Source: Microseira sp003486305
Lineage (GTDB): Bacteria; Cyanobacteriota; Cyanobacteriia; Cyanobacteriales; Aerosakkonemataceae
Direction: 5' to 3'
DNA: 64,000 nucleotides
Assembly (NCBI GenBank): GCA_031969655.1
Contig: DALYJX010000009.1
Span: 6,587 to 70,586 of the forward strand
The position numbers were made by a program, and so were the translations under genes. Shown here piece after piece: positions 37,710-46,313 of this stretch; positions within the stretch are counted from its first letter, which is position 1, and every line of letters begins with the position of its first letter. The notes under the pieces are model-generated. The model was not told the origin of the DNA, ran no database searches, and saw only the letters and a program-made list of their open reading frames with translations.

Positions 37710-37926
37710 CTCTATTACAAACTTGAGCCAGTGTCATATCTTGCCAACCTTCAAGCTTCACGCTGACCCCCAACTTGCGTTTCAGTCCCAGGGAAACTTC
37801 TACTGTTTCAGTAGAGTCAAGCTGTAGATCTTTGCGTAGTAAAGTGTCTTTGTGAAGCGACTCTTCTGGGATACCCAAATCCCCAAGAATTGCTTTGAGA
37901 GTATCCATCGCATTTAAAGTATCCAT
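37663..37926 (-). CDS. Stand-alone carrier protein, probable aryl carrier (ArCP)
   Basis: An 87-residue carrier starting at an ATG with GAGG upstream. The phosphopantetheine Ser is in DLQLDSTETVEV. It is the first gene of the minus-strand operon and sits with the aryl ligase, salicylate synthase and PPTase, so it is the likely acceptor of the activated aryl acid. The N-terminus contains a tandem MDTL duplication. The reading frame overlaps the PPTase gene by 47 nt, suggesting coupled translation. Confidence 0.8.
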   Translation of the reverse strand: MDTLNAMDTLKAILGDLGIPEESLHKDTLLRKDLQLDSTETVEVSLGLKRKLGVSVKLEGWQDMTLAQVCNRVEAAILASSNSKSLS

Positions 37927-38361
37927 CAAGCAAAATACCTCATAAACCTAATTGCTGGGCTGGCTTTCTCCAAAGTACCTGGAATCTCAAAGCGCCTGCG
38001 ATTTGATGCTGGTGCTACCTACGATCGGTATTTGTGCGAAGCTTGACCTGAACTTGAAACCTGGAATGCAAAAACTTTGGACTAAATCGCTGAGCAAGTA
38101 TTACTTGCTTGAAAGCGGTGGTTTATTCACACAATTCACAATACAGCTAATAAGAATGATTTGCAATAGGGCTTCAGTTTTTTTTAACAATCCGCCTGCT
38201 TGACAAACATCATCATAGGGTAAAAAGCTTGTCAGGCAGCAGATTCTATAAGTTTCAGAACTTACGCGCGTCAGTCCTGAGTTTCTTGGATCTCATGTAT
38301 CAGTTGAGGGGGCGCAATGTAGGTTTGATAGGTTACAGGCTGTATTCCGTCGCCTTGGCTC

Positions 38362-38380
38362 GTTAATGATAATTATTTTA
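38362..38380. promoter_or_regulatory. Fur-box-like site 1
   Basis: GTTAATGATAATTATTTTA matches 15 of 19 positions of the classical Fur consensus GATAATGATAATCATTATC when aligned by eye. It is the best of three sites between the divergent operons and is consistent with repression in iron-replete cells. Not tested against a cyanobacterial FurA matrix. Confidence 0.7.
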
Positions 38381-38501
38381 AATAACTTTGGCTGTTGTTA
38401 ATAGTAATTATGTTCAATCTGCAAATCTTTGAACAAGGTAACTGCAATTTGGTGCGTCAAGATACCTGTGGCGGGGGAGCTGAACAGTCAATGGGGTTAT
38501 T

Positions 38502-38520
38502 GAAAATAATAATTATGAAA
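38502..38520. promoter_or_regulatory. Fur-box-like site 2
   Basis: GAAAATAATAATTATGAAA matches about 13 of 19 consensus positions. It lies 140 nt from site 1 in the same AT-rich stretch. Confidence 0.5.
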
Positions 38521-38561
38521 TTTTTCTAAAAAACTACGGTACTGCAATACTGCTGGCTTAT

Positions 38562-38580
38562 GATAATGACACTTATTTGC
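38562..38580. promoter_or_regulatory. Fur-box-like site 3
   Basis: GATAATGACACTTATTTGC matches about 14 of 19 consensus positions, with a perfect GATAATG left half. It lies about 350 nt upstream of the receptor start. Confidence 0.5.
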
Positions 38581-38748
38581 AGTAAGCCTTGATGAGAGCC
38601 GAACTTGACTGTCAAGTATATTAACTAGGTACTGGATAGGGAGACTCAGATCTTGCACAGTGGCTCAACCTTAGTTTCTTGCAAATAGTTAAACTTGAAA
38701 GCCTAGATTTTTGGTTAAGAAACAAGGGTTTCAAGGCTTGTTGAGAAT

Positions 38749-38870
38749 GGTGCAAGATGTGAGTCTCCTCACATCTTGCACCTTGAGGCGGAGCCTCAGT
38801 ATTCTCGTTCCCTGCTTTGACCTGGGAACGAGATCCGGGAGGTTCTACCTCCCGTGGTGCAAGATGTGAG
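38749..38870. repeat. Cloverleaf-like inverted-repeat element upstream of the receptor gene
   Basis: A 15-bp arm, GGTGCAAGATGTGAG, occurs at 38749-38763 and again at 38856-38870, with its complement CTCACATCTTGCACC between them at 38768-38782. The complement can pair with either copy. Pairing with the right copy encloses three hairpins: TGAGGC/GCCTCA (38784-38798), CTCGTTCCC/GGGAACGAG (38804-38832) and GGGAGG/CCTCCC (38837-38853). The result is a closed four-way structure ending about 56 nt before the receptor start. It may be a mobile repeat or a 5'-UTR structure with two alternative folds. Confidence 0.8.
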
Positions 38871-38926
38871 GAGACAGACAAGGAAAGGAGACTTCGCAAC
38901 AGATTTTGGTGTATTGAGGAGACTTT

Positions 38927-41581
38927 GTGAGATCCCAGCAATTACTCAGCAGTCTTTGGATGACAGCAGTTGCAGTTGTAGTGGTTAACCAGCCAGCACA
39001 AGCTCAAGTGAGCCAGGTAACTAAAGTGCGACTAAATCCCACACCGAGCGGGATTGAGGTGATATTAGAAACAAGTGACGGTAAACCGTTGCAAACCTTT
39101 AGTGGTAGCTATGGTCAAACTTTCTTTACCGACGCCATCACCACAAGGTTGAGTTTACCGGAAGGGAAATTGTTTCGAGCCAACAACCCTGCACCGGGGA
39201 TTGCATCTGTAACCGTTGCACCGCTTGATGCCAATAGTATTCGAGTCACAATTGTCAGCAACGCGGGTGTACCGACTGGGCGGGTGAGTGCTGGAGATAG
39301 AGGTTTGGTTGTTAGCGTCAGTCCAACCGACCAAACTGCGATACAACCGACTCCAAGTTTACCGACGACTCAACCACCGGGAAGCGAAGCGACAATTCCA
39401 GCCGTACCAACTCCACCAACTGGTGAAATACCCACTGTACCAAGCCAAGCGGGCGTTCCATCCCAGCCAACTCCACCGATGAGGGAAGGGGAAACGCCAA
39501 CTGTTCCAGTTACACCTACGGTTCCCGCACCGCAAGTTCCATCCACGAGCGATCGCACAACACCTGCACCCGACAGGGAAAGATCGCTGGAAATTGTAGT
39601 AACTGCCGAAAAAACTCCTGAAAACGTTCAGGATGTTCCTCTGAGTATTACAGTACTTCCCAGGCAAGAACTCGAAGACGCTCAGGTTAACTCTCTGAAT
39701 AATGTTGCTGCAAATACACCGAATTTCTCCTTTTTTCGAGGAAGCAACCCTTTCCCTTTTTACAGCATCCGGGGGTTGAGCAATAGTAACTTTCTTTCTA
39801 GAGACCCGGTGGGATTTTACATCGACGATGTACCCTACGATTACGGTTTTTTCCTGGATCAAAACCTAATTGACTTGGAGCGAGTGGAAGTTTTGCGAGG
39901 GCCGCAAAGTACGCTTTACGGCAGGAACTCTCAGGCTGGAGTTGTGAATATTATCACTCGTGCGCCGACTAACGATCGCGAATTTCAAATAGGTGGCAGC
40001 TACGGTAACCATAACAATCGCAGCGCACAACTATCTTTTAGCGATGATATAGTACGCGATCGCTTATTTTTCCGCCTAGCGGGTGGCTATACAGCGCGAG
40101 ACGGTTTTACTGAAAATACCTTGCTCGATGAAAATGTAGGCGATCGCTCGAATTTGACGGGGCGCGGTCAACTCCTCTGGACTCCTTCAAAGGAGTGGAA
40201 TATCTCATTTAACACTACAGCCAGTTATAGCGATAACGGTGCGACTATTACCGTGCCGCTGTCTCAATCAGACCCCTCTAAAATTGCACAAGATTTTGAT
40301 GGTTTCAGCGAACTTAGTAGCAACTCGCAAGCTTTAAGAATTGCCTACGGGGGGTCGGGAGTGCGGGTAACTTCAATTACCAGTCGGAGATTCTCTGATT
40401 ATCAGCAACAAGATGATGCAGACAGTACAGCAGACGATCTCTTGCGGGTAATCAATTCCTTCAATTCAACGGTATGGTCTCAGGAGTTTCGCATACAATC
40501 ACCTGAGAATGCAAACCAATTCCGTTGGTTATTGGGCGGTTATTTTGAGTCGAGAGGATTTAACGTCGAAAAAACCGGGCTGAGGTTTAGTGCTGCTGGT
40601 GCAGCAGGGTTTGGTTTGCCTAATGGGGGAGAAGATCTAACCTCGGCTGAACTTGACCAGACGACCTATGCAGGGTTCGGTCAAATCGATTATAACCCGA
40701 TTGAACCTCTGACGCTGACAGCTGGCTTGCGTTACGAATCTTCTACTACGCGCATGGATCGAGAGCGTAACTTTTTTCCTGAAGGAAGTTCTTCACCACT
40801 CCCACTGGGGACAACCTTTAATGATGTCGAAGAAAACAGCAATGAATGGCTACCTCGTTTTGCTCTAGAGTATCGCTTTGGTTCAAATTTGATGGCCTAT
40901 GGCAGCGTTACTAGAGGGTTCAAGCCAGGTGGCTTAAACTTTCAAACTGATTCAGCCGATTTAGTCAGATACGAGCCAGAAACATCTTGGAGTTATGAAG
41001 TAGGTTTGAAATCGTCTTGGTTTAACGACCGTTTGATTGCAAATCTGGCAGCGTTTAGCACGCTATCTGATAACTATCAGGTTTTACTGTCTAACTTTAC
41101 AGGCTCGGTATCAAATATTGTTAATGCGGAGGTTCGCATTTACGGAGTTGAACTAGAGATGAGGGCTAGGCCGGTCGTAGGGCTGGATTTGATTGCCGGA
41201 TTTGGTTATGTAAATGCTCAGTTTACTGACTATACCAACCCATTTACAGGACAGGAATTTAAAGATAATCGACTTCCCTATGCGCCGGAATTTACCTATA
41301 ACCTAGCGGTACAGTATCGCACTGCTAATGGATTTTTGGGTCGAGTCGATCTGAACGGATTTGGCACGTACTTTTTTGAGGATGCTAATAAATTAAAGCA
41401 ACCTCCTTTTGCCCTAGTGAATGCTCGAATAGGCTATGAAGGGAATAACTACGGCATCTATTTGTTCGCCAATAATTTGTTCGATACCGAGTATTTGACC
41501 ACAGCATTTGAGATTTTACAACCAGTCGGGACTTATGGCGATCGCAGAACTTTCGGCTTTCAAGTTAGAGCGAATTTTTAA
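38927..41581 (+). CDS. TonB-dependent outer-membrane receptor with N-terminal AMIN domain
   Basis: An 884-residue receptor starting at GTG with GAGGAG just upstream. It has a signal peptide (1 to about 26, ending QAQ), an AMIN domain (about 27-133), a Pro/Thr-rich linker (about 134-215), a TonB box (EIVVTAEK, about 220), plug, and a 22-strand-type barrel ending in aromatic Phe (VRANF). The AMIN plus Pro-rich front end is a cyanobacterial receptor feature and may anchor to peptidoglycan or periplasmic partners. It is the first gene of the uptake arm, opposite the synthesis arm across a Fur-box region. The predicted ligand is the ferric (or other metal) form of the product made by the adjacent NRPS/PKS. 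Confidence 0.93.
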   Translation: MRSQQLLSSLWMTAVAVVVVNQPAQAQVSQVTKVRLNPTPSGIEVILETSDGKPLQTFSGSYGQTFFTDAITTRLSLPEGKLFRANNPAPGIASVTVAPLDANSIRVTIVSNAGVPTGRVSAGDRGLVVSVSPTDQTAIQPTPSLPTTQPPGSEATIPAVPTPPTGEIPTVPSQAGVPSQPTPPMREGETPTVPVTPTVPAPQVPSTSDRTTPAPDRERSLEIVVTAEKTPENVQDVPLSITVLPRQELEDAQVNSLNNVAANTPNFSFFRGSNPFPFYSIRGLSNSNFLSRDPVGFYIDDVPYDYGFFLDQNLIDLERVEVLRGPQSTLYGRNSQAGVVNIITRAPTNDREFQIGGSYGNHNNRSAQLSFSDDIVRDRLFFRLAGGYTARDGFTENTLLDENVGDRSNLTGRGQLLWTPSKEWNISFNTTASYSDNGATITVPLSQSDPSKIAQDFDGFSELSSNSQALRIAYGGSGVRVTSITSRRFSDYQQQDDADSTADDLLRVINSFNSTVWSQEFRIQSPENANQFRWLLGGYFESRGFNVEKTGLRFSAAGAAGFGLPNGGEDLTSAELDQTTYAGFGQIDYNPIEPLTLTAGLRYESSTTRMDRERNFFPEGSSSPLPLGTTFNDVEENSNEWLPRFALEYRFGSNLMAYGSVTRGFKPGGLNFQTDSADLVRYEPETSWSYEVGLKSSWFNDRLIANLAAFSTLSDNYQVLLSNFTGSVSNIVNAEVRIYGVELEMRARPVVGLDLIAGFGYVNAQFTDYTNPFTGQEFKDNRLPYAPEFTYNLAVQYRTANGFLGRVDLNGFGTYFFEDANKLKQPPFALVNARIGYEGNNYGIYLFANNLFDTEYLTTAFEILQPVGTYGDRRTFGFQVRANF

Positions 41582-41619
41582 CCTTTGACTTTTTACCGGA
41601 AAAATGGGTAGCGAGAGAT

Positions 41620-41654
41620 AACTGTCAACTGTCAACTGTCAACTGTCAACTGTT
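41620..41654. repeat. Heptamer tandem repeat AACTGTC, 5 copies (last degenerate)
   Basis: Five head-to-tail heptamers between the receptor and methyltransferase genes, a cyanobacterial short tandem repeat. Copy number may vary between strains. Confidence 0.9.
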
Positions 41655-41664
41655 AAATTTCTTC

Positions 41665-42483
41665 ATGCTTATGTTCTTACAAACCCCTCAACTGATAGGA
41701 ATTCCCCGCACGCTGTTGCTGACACTGCGCGGACGAGCCGACGAACACCAACGTTCGGATGCGTTGTTTCAAGACGATCTGGCTGTTAAGTGGAGTCAAT
41801 CTTTGCCTTGGGACGAAGATTTGCAAAAACTCTACAACCCAATTACGCAGGCAACTTGGGGAGTTCGAGCGTATCATTTCGATCGCGTAGCGGAGCGGCA
41901 CATTGCGAGCCACGCAAGTCCCCTGGTAGTCGAATTAGGAGCAGGTCTTTCCACGCGCTACTATCGACTTCAACAAGACAATCTGCACTGGATCGAACTA
42001 GATTTGCCAGAAGTGACCACAATTCGGCATCAGCTGGATGTTGAAACCGAAAAACACCAATTCCAGAGCGCGTCGGTGATGGATTTTAGCTGGATGGATG
42101 CACTACCAGTCAGAAATCCGGAAGAAATTTTGTTTATTAGCGAAGGCTTGCTGATGTACTTTGAAGCTACCCAAGTCCAACAGTTAGTCTACCAAATGCG
42201 TAGCCGCTTTCCTGGAGCAACTTGGGTAATGGATGTGGTGGGAAAGATTGCGAAAAAAACTGGCAAGCCTTTGGAAAAGTTGGGCGCACCTTTGAAATGG
42301 TTTGTCAACAACGAACGCGAGGTAGAAGCAATGGGACTGTCGTTAGTTAATATTTGGTATCCATATCGCGGCTATCCTCCTTACTCGCAACGTTGGCCTC
42401 TGCCACTGCGTTTGTTGGCGCAACTCCCTTACTTTCGCAATGGCTTTCTAATTATTGAAAGCAAGATCGAACCCTTACCTTAG
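41665..42483 (+). CDS. LCMT/TcmP-family SAM-dependent O-methyltransferase
   Basis: A 272-residue protein of the leucine-carboxyl-methyltransferase-like family (PPM1/TcmP). It has the SAM motif VVELGAGLST, the acidic segment ELDLPEVT and the family mark FISEGLLMYFE. Polyketide members methylate carboxyl or hydroxyl groups. No FkbG-type O-methyltransferase accompanies the hydroxymalonyl cassette, so this enzyme is a candidate for O-methylating the hydroxymalonyl-derived position, the aryl group or the final carboxylate. Its place in the uptake operon, 83 nt after the receptor gene, makes the role uncertain. Confidence 0.8.
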   Translation: MLMFLQTPQLIGIPRTLLLTLRGRADEHQRSDALFQDDLAVKWSQSLPWDEDLQKLYNPITQATWGVRAYHFDRVAERHIASHASPLVVELGAGLSTRYYRLQQDNLHWIELDLPEVTTIRHQLDVETEKHQFQSASVMDFSWMDALPVRNPEEILFISEGLLMYFEATQVQQLVYQMRSRFPGATWVMDVVGKIAKKTGKPLEKLGAPLKWFVNNEREVEAMGLSLVNIWYPYRGYPPYSQRWPLPLRLLAQLPYFRNGFLIIESKIEPLP

Positions 42484-42502
42484 AGTCGCTCCGGGAAAAA
42501 CC

Positions 42503-43030
42503 ATGAAGTTAAAACAGTGGTTGTTGCACGGGTCGAGAAAACTGCATCGATGGATTGGTCTTTATATCGTGGTGTTGACTTTAATTTGGGTTGTGGAAGC
42601 GATCGCACTGCCTCCCATCTTCAGTGCTGGCTTGCCAGGGATTGATAACAACATACCCGTCGAGACTACCACAAAAAAAGCCGATTCTCCCCTGTCATTA
42701 GAACAAGCGATGCAGGCTTTCATGGCTCAACATCCCAAGGGAATCCAATCCTTCGATGAAGTGGACGAAATTGACTATTTCCCAGGCATGGATATTTACC
42801 GCTTTGAAAACACTAAACGTTTCTTCCAGTGGTATCTCGATGCTCGTGATGGCTCGTTAATAAAATACGGCTTTAACGCGAGTCAGTTTCTAGAGCAGCA
42901 AGGTTTTTTAGGGTGGTTGCATCCTTGGATTGGTAATCCGATCAAGTTGTCTTCAACGCTGCTGACGTTAATTTTGGTGGGCAGTGGCTTTGTTCTGTTT
43001 CTGAGTCCATTTCTAGCAAGAGCAAAATAA
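42503..43030 (+). CDS. PepSY-domain inner-membrane protein, siderophore-uptake accessory
   Basis: With the ATG at 42503 the protein has 175 residues. A longer frame from 42455 would overlap the methyltransferase gene. The N-terminal LHRWIGLYIVVLTLIWVVEA is a transmembrane helix with the His typical of PepSY_TM iron-regulated proteins. A soluble PepSY-like domain follows (about 60-140), and a second transmembrane helix lies near the C-terminus (LGWLHPWIG then hydrophobic). Such proteins often neighbour siderophore permeases and may help reduce or release metal at the inner membrane. It is 2 nt upstream of the MFS gene. Confidence 0.78.
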   Translation: MKLKQWLLHGSRKLHRWIGLYIVVLTLIWVVEAIALPPIFSAGLPGIDNNIPVETTTKKADSPLSLEQAMQAFMAQHPKGIQSFDEVDEIDYFPGMDIYRFENTKRFFQWYLDARDGSLIKYGFNASQFLEQQGFLGWLHPWIGNPIKLSSTLLTLILVGSGFVLFLSPFLARAK

Positions 43031-43032
43031 CA

Positions 43033-44277
43033 GTGATTGACAAATTAGAACCAAAAAAGCTCGGATTGCTTGGGAGTTTGTATGTCACGCAGTTTTTGCC
43101 CATCGCGTTTTTCCTGCAAGCTCTACCCGCGTTCTTGCGCCAAAGCGGCGCTTCTTTAGCAACGATTGGGTTAATCTACACGGTGGCACTACCCTGGCTG
43201 CTGAAATTCATCTGGTCACCCCTAATCGATCGCTACGGGTGGACTCGTTGGGGACACTATCGATTCTGGATTATCTGCCTCCAGAGCCTAACTGCATTAA
43301 TATTGGTAATTTCTGCATTTCTAGATGTGCAGAACGATTTTGTTGTTTTATTTGTTTGCTTGTTTGTTATCGGTTTTTTGGCGGCAACGCAAGATATTGC
43401 TACTGATGCTTTGGCAGTTAGCCTGCTAGATGAACGCGAACGCGGAATTGGCAACGGCGTGCAAATTGCAGGCAATTTCCTGGGTGCAATTGTTGGGGGT
43501 GGTGGGATGTTAATTTTGCTCGATCGCATCGGGTGGACAGCAAGCGTACTGCTGATGGCACTGTGTACTGTACTAGCACTAATTCCCACCTTGCAATACG
43601 AAGAACGGGGAAGAGAAAAAGGTAATTTCATTCAAAACTCAAAACTAAAAAAATCCTACTTCAAAACACTGACCAACTTCTTTCGCCGTCCGGAAATGGG
43701 GGGTTGGTTGTCGATCGTGCTGCTGTACATGACTGGATCGGAACTAGCAACAACGATGTTTCAGCCGCTGCTAGTAGACATCGGGCTGTCGATTGCACAG
43801 ATCGGCTGGTTGATGGGAGTTGCAGGCTTGTGTGCGGGGTTAGTGGGTGGATTAGTTGGTGGATTGTCGATTCAACCTTTGGGAAGGAAGCGATCGCTGA
43901 TGCTGTTTGGTTTGTTGCAAGCGATCGCAGTAGCCACCTACATCATTCCTGCAATGGGTGTAACGAGTTTACCTGTTCTGTATGCGATCGCAATCGGATT
44001 TCGATTCACCAACGGTTTAGCAATTACGGCTCTTTCCACAGTCATGATGGACAAGAGCGAACCGCAAACGGCTGGTACGGATTATACAATTCAAAACTCA
44101 ATTTCCGCCATTGGCTCTCGCGGTGCATCCGCCTTTAGCGGTTTTATCGCTGGCGCAATTGGCTATGTTGGGTTCTTTATAGTTTGCATTGCACTCAGCT
44201 TGTTCGGTGTCGCGATCGTTGTCAAAGTCTTTCAGGCGAGTAACAGACAAACCACAGTTACCACGAATACCCGATGA
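43033..44277 (+). CDS. MFS transporter of the RhtX/FptX siderophore-import type
   Basis: A 414-residue polytopic protein with about 12 hydrophobic helices and a short Lys-rich central loop (near residue 200). It begins GTG (IDKLEPKK) directly after the PepSY gene. The LPWLLKFIWSPLIDRYG stretch and QDIATDALAVSLL are characteristic of AmpG/RhtX/FptX-like carriers, which import ferric siderophores or muropeptides across the inner membrane. Context beside a TonB receptor and PepSY protein favours siderophore import; export cannot be excluded from sequence. Confidence 0.83.
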   Translation: MIDKLEPKKLGLLGSLYVTQFLPIAFFLQALPAFLRQSGASLATIGLIYTVALPWLLKFIWSPLIDRYGWTRWGHYRFWIICLQSLTALILVISAFLDVQNDFVVLFVCLFVIGFLAATQDIATDALAVSLLDERERGIGNGVQIAGNFLGAIVGGGGMLILLDRIGWTASVLLMALCTVLALIPTLQYEERGREKGNFIQNSKLKKSYFKTLTNFFRRPEMGGWLSIVLLYMTGSELATTMFQPLLVDIGLSIAQIGWLMGVAGLCAGLVGGLVGGLSIQPLGRKRSLMLFGLLQAIAVATYIIPAMGVTSLPVLYAIAIGFRFTNGLAITALSTVMMDKSEPQTAGTDYTIQNSISAIGSRGASAFSGFIAGAIGYVGFFIVCIALSLFGVAIVVKVFQASNRQTTVTTNTR

Positions 44278-44377
44278 AAAAGTCATGTATTTATGTTTTC
44301 AAAACAGGCAACCTTAATGAAAAACGGATATATGCAAATAAATTCTTTTAGTTTTTCTGGCTATAAAATTGGATATC

Positions 44378-44499
44378 ATATCATGTCTGGTAGCAAAAGT
44401 TGTGTATAGTAGGGGCGGGTTTTACGAGAAATATTTCAATGCTACCCAAGGAATAAATAAACCCGCCCCAGAGGTGCAGGACGATGGCAGACATGATAT
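44378..44499. repeat. MITE-like element with ATATCATGTCT terminal inverted repeats
   Basis: ATATCATGTCT (44378-44388) pairs with AGACATGATAT (44489-44499). An inner GGGGCGGGTTT/AAACCCGCCCC pair makes a long hairpin. It is the same family as 35595-35694. It lies in the 257-nt gap before the ABC genes and may act as a transcription attenuator or be inert. Confidence 0.82.
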
Positions 44500-44534
44500 T
44501 AACCAACCCATAGAATTTAACTAAAGAGGTAAAA

Positions 44535-46298
44535 ATGACTGCAACTTCATCTCCCAGTATCTTCCCCTTAATAGCATCTCAAAGAGGCAAATTAATCGCC
44601 GCCAGCCTTCTACAAATAACGGCAACAGCACTAGGGCTAATTCCTTTCATTCTCGTCTATTTAATAGCTATTGCCTTGTTCAAACCACCCGTTGACCGAG
44701 ACGATATTTGGTTGCTCGTAATTGCTAGCTTTGTTGCGACTATTTTACGGTGGATTTTGCTAGGCATTGCTGGTACTCTTTCGCACATTGCTGCTTACAA
44801 TATTCTGCATGAAATCAGGATTAAACTGTCGGAAAAATTTGGCACTTTGCCTTTGGGATACTTCAACTCCCGCTCGACTGGTAGTCTCAAAAAGGTGATG
44901 AATGAAGATGTGGAGTACCTGGAATTAACCATTGCACACGGCATTCCAGAAAGCATCGGACTGCTAGCCACGCTCGTTTTTACAAGCATCTATCTGTTCG
45001 CTGTAGAGTGGCGAATGGCGCTAGCAACTCTCACTGGTATTCCGATTTTGCTTTTGGCTCAAGTCTGGATGCTCAAAAGCTCATTGCCTCTCGTCCAAGG
45101 CTATTTCGCGGCAAAAGATCGGATGAATGGAACAGTTATCGAATATGTCCAGGGAATGCCCGTAATCAAGGCTTTTACACAAACTACCGAGTCTTTTTCT
45201 AAGTACGGAAATTCTGTGAGAGACTATCACGAATATGAGGAAGCATGGTCGAAAAAATCGTTACCTTCTTGGACGTTGGTTACCCTAAGTGCTACCGTCA
45301 ATCTTTTGGTAATGTTGCCAGTAGGTTTCTGGCTTTTGAATCAAGGTAGCTTATCAATTCCAACTTTTGTTTTGTTTCTTTTGGTAGGATTGGGGCTATG
45401 CGCTCCGTTGGTTAAATTCGCGGAGTCAACGGGTATCTACGTTCAGACTCAAGAGGGAATTCAGCGCATCTTCGCTATCTTGAATGAACCAGCATTATCA
45501 GAACCAGAAATAACCAGCATTCCTCAAGATTTAACCATTGAGTTTAAAGAGGTTGATTTCTCCTATCAAGACAAACAAGTTCTGCAAGGTATCAATTTAG
45601 TTATGCCCCCCGGCAGCATCACAGCACTGGTAGGGCCATCGGGTGCTGGAAAAACAACGATCGCGCGTTTGATTGCCCGCTTTTGGGATATTAACGCTGG
45701 GGAAATTAGCCTTGGTGGGGTCAATATTAAAGACCTGAAATTGGCAGATTTAATGTCAAAAATTGCCTTTGTTTTTCAGGATGTCGTGCTGTTTAACGAT
45801 ACAATTTTTGAGAATATTCGCATGGGAAATCCCAGTGCAGATAAAGAGGCTGTAATTGCGGCAGCAAAGGCAGCCCAGTGCCATGATTTCATTGATGCGA
45901 TGCCGGATGGATATCAAACTGCGATCGGCGAAAAAGGAGCCAAATTAAGTGGCGGTCAAAAGCAACGCATTTCGATTGCACGAGCGATTTTGAAAGATGC
46001 ACCTATTATCATCTTAGATGAGGCCACGGCTTTTGTAGACCCAGAAAACGAAGCTTTGATTCAAAAAGCGATCGCTCAGCTAATTCAAGATAAAACGCTA
46101 CTGATTATCGCTCACCGACTTTCAACAATTACTGAAGCTGACCAAATTATTGTGTTGGATCGAGGCCAAATTGTTGGTCGGGGACGCCATGAATACTTGC
46201 TCAATTCTTCTCCTTTGTATAGCCAAATGTGGTCAGCGCATATGGCGGCACAAAGTTGGACGTTTGAAGCAAAAAATCCTGCAATTGTCAATCAATAA
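44535..46298 (+). CDS. ABC half-transporter, YbtP/IrtA-like (membrane plus ATPase)
   Basis: A 587-residue protein with an N-terminal six-helix ABC membrane domain and a C-terminal ATPase: Walker A GPSGAGKTT, signature LSGGQKQR, Walker B IIILDEATAFVD, and an H-loop in IIAHRLS. In yersiniabactin-type systems two such half-transporters (YbtP and YbtQ) form an inner-membrane importer for the ferric siderophore despite an exporter-like fold. A second half-transporter starts 16 nt downstream. The D-loop carries Phe-Val-Asp in place of the usual Ser-Val-Asp. Confidence 0.9.
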   Translation: MTATSSPSIFPLIASQRGKLIAASLLQITATALGLIPFILVYLIAIALFKPPVDRDDIWLLVIASFVATILRWILLGIAGTLSHIAAYNILHEIRIKLSEKFGTLPLGYFNSRSTGSLKKVMNEDVEYLELTIAHGIPESIGLLATLVFTSIYLFAVEWRMALATLTGIPILLLAQVWMLKSSLPLVQGYFAAKDRMNGTVIEYVQGMPVIKAFTQTTESFSKYGNSVRDYHEYEEAWSKKSLPSWTLVTLSATVNLLVMLPVGFWLLNQGSLSIPTFVLFLLVGLGLCAPLVKFAESTGIYVQTQEGIQRIFAILNEPALSEPEITSIPQDLTIEFKEVDFSYQDKQVLQGINLVMPPGSITALVGPSGAGKTTIARLIARFWDINAGEISLGGVNIKDLKLADLMSKIAFVFQDVVLFNDTIFENIRMGNPSADKEAVIAAAKAAQCHDFIDAMPDGYQTAIGEKGAKLSGGQKQRISIARAILKDAPIIILDEATAFVDPENEALIQKAIAQLIQDKTLLIIAHRLSTITEADQIIVLDRGQIVGRGRHEYLLNSSPLYSQMWSAHMAAQSWTFEAKNPAIVNQ

Positions 46299-46313
46299 TG
46301 ATGGAGGCTCAAG

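Larger units (their letters stand above)
37930..38926. promoter_or_regulatory. Divergent intergenic control region between biosynthesis and uptake operons
   Basis: About 1 kb without a convincing gene separates the minus-strand biosynthetic operon from the plus-strand receptor operon. It contains three AT-rich Fur-box-like 19-mers (38362-38580), an imperfect 11-bp inverted repeat (38197-38239) and a cluster of inverted repeats (38749-38870). Both promoters should lie here, but no -10/-35 pair is clear enough to assign. Confidence 0.75.

Noticed and set aside
39155..39862. Long minus-strand ORFs inside the receptor gene (up to 167 residues)
   Set aside because: They mirror the Pro/Thr-rich linker of the AMIN-TonB receptor and have repetitive, low-complexity composition.
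41620..41654. Possible CRISPR array from repeated heptamers here, at 18175 and at 58043
   Set aside because: Units are contiguous 7-mers without spacers and no cas gene is in the window.
43704..44138. 144-residue second-frame ORF within the MFS gene
   Set aside because: It lies wholly within a well-supported 12-helix transporter gene and has no family resemblance.
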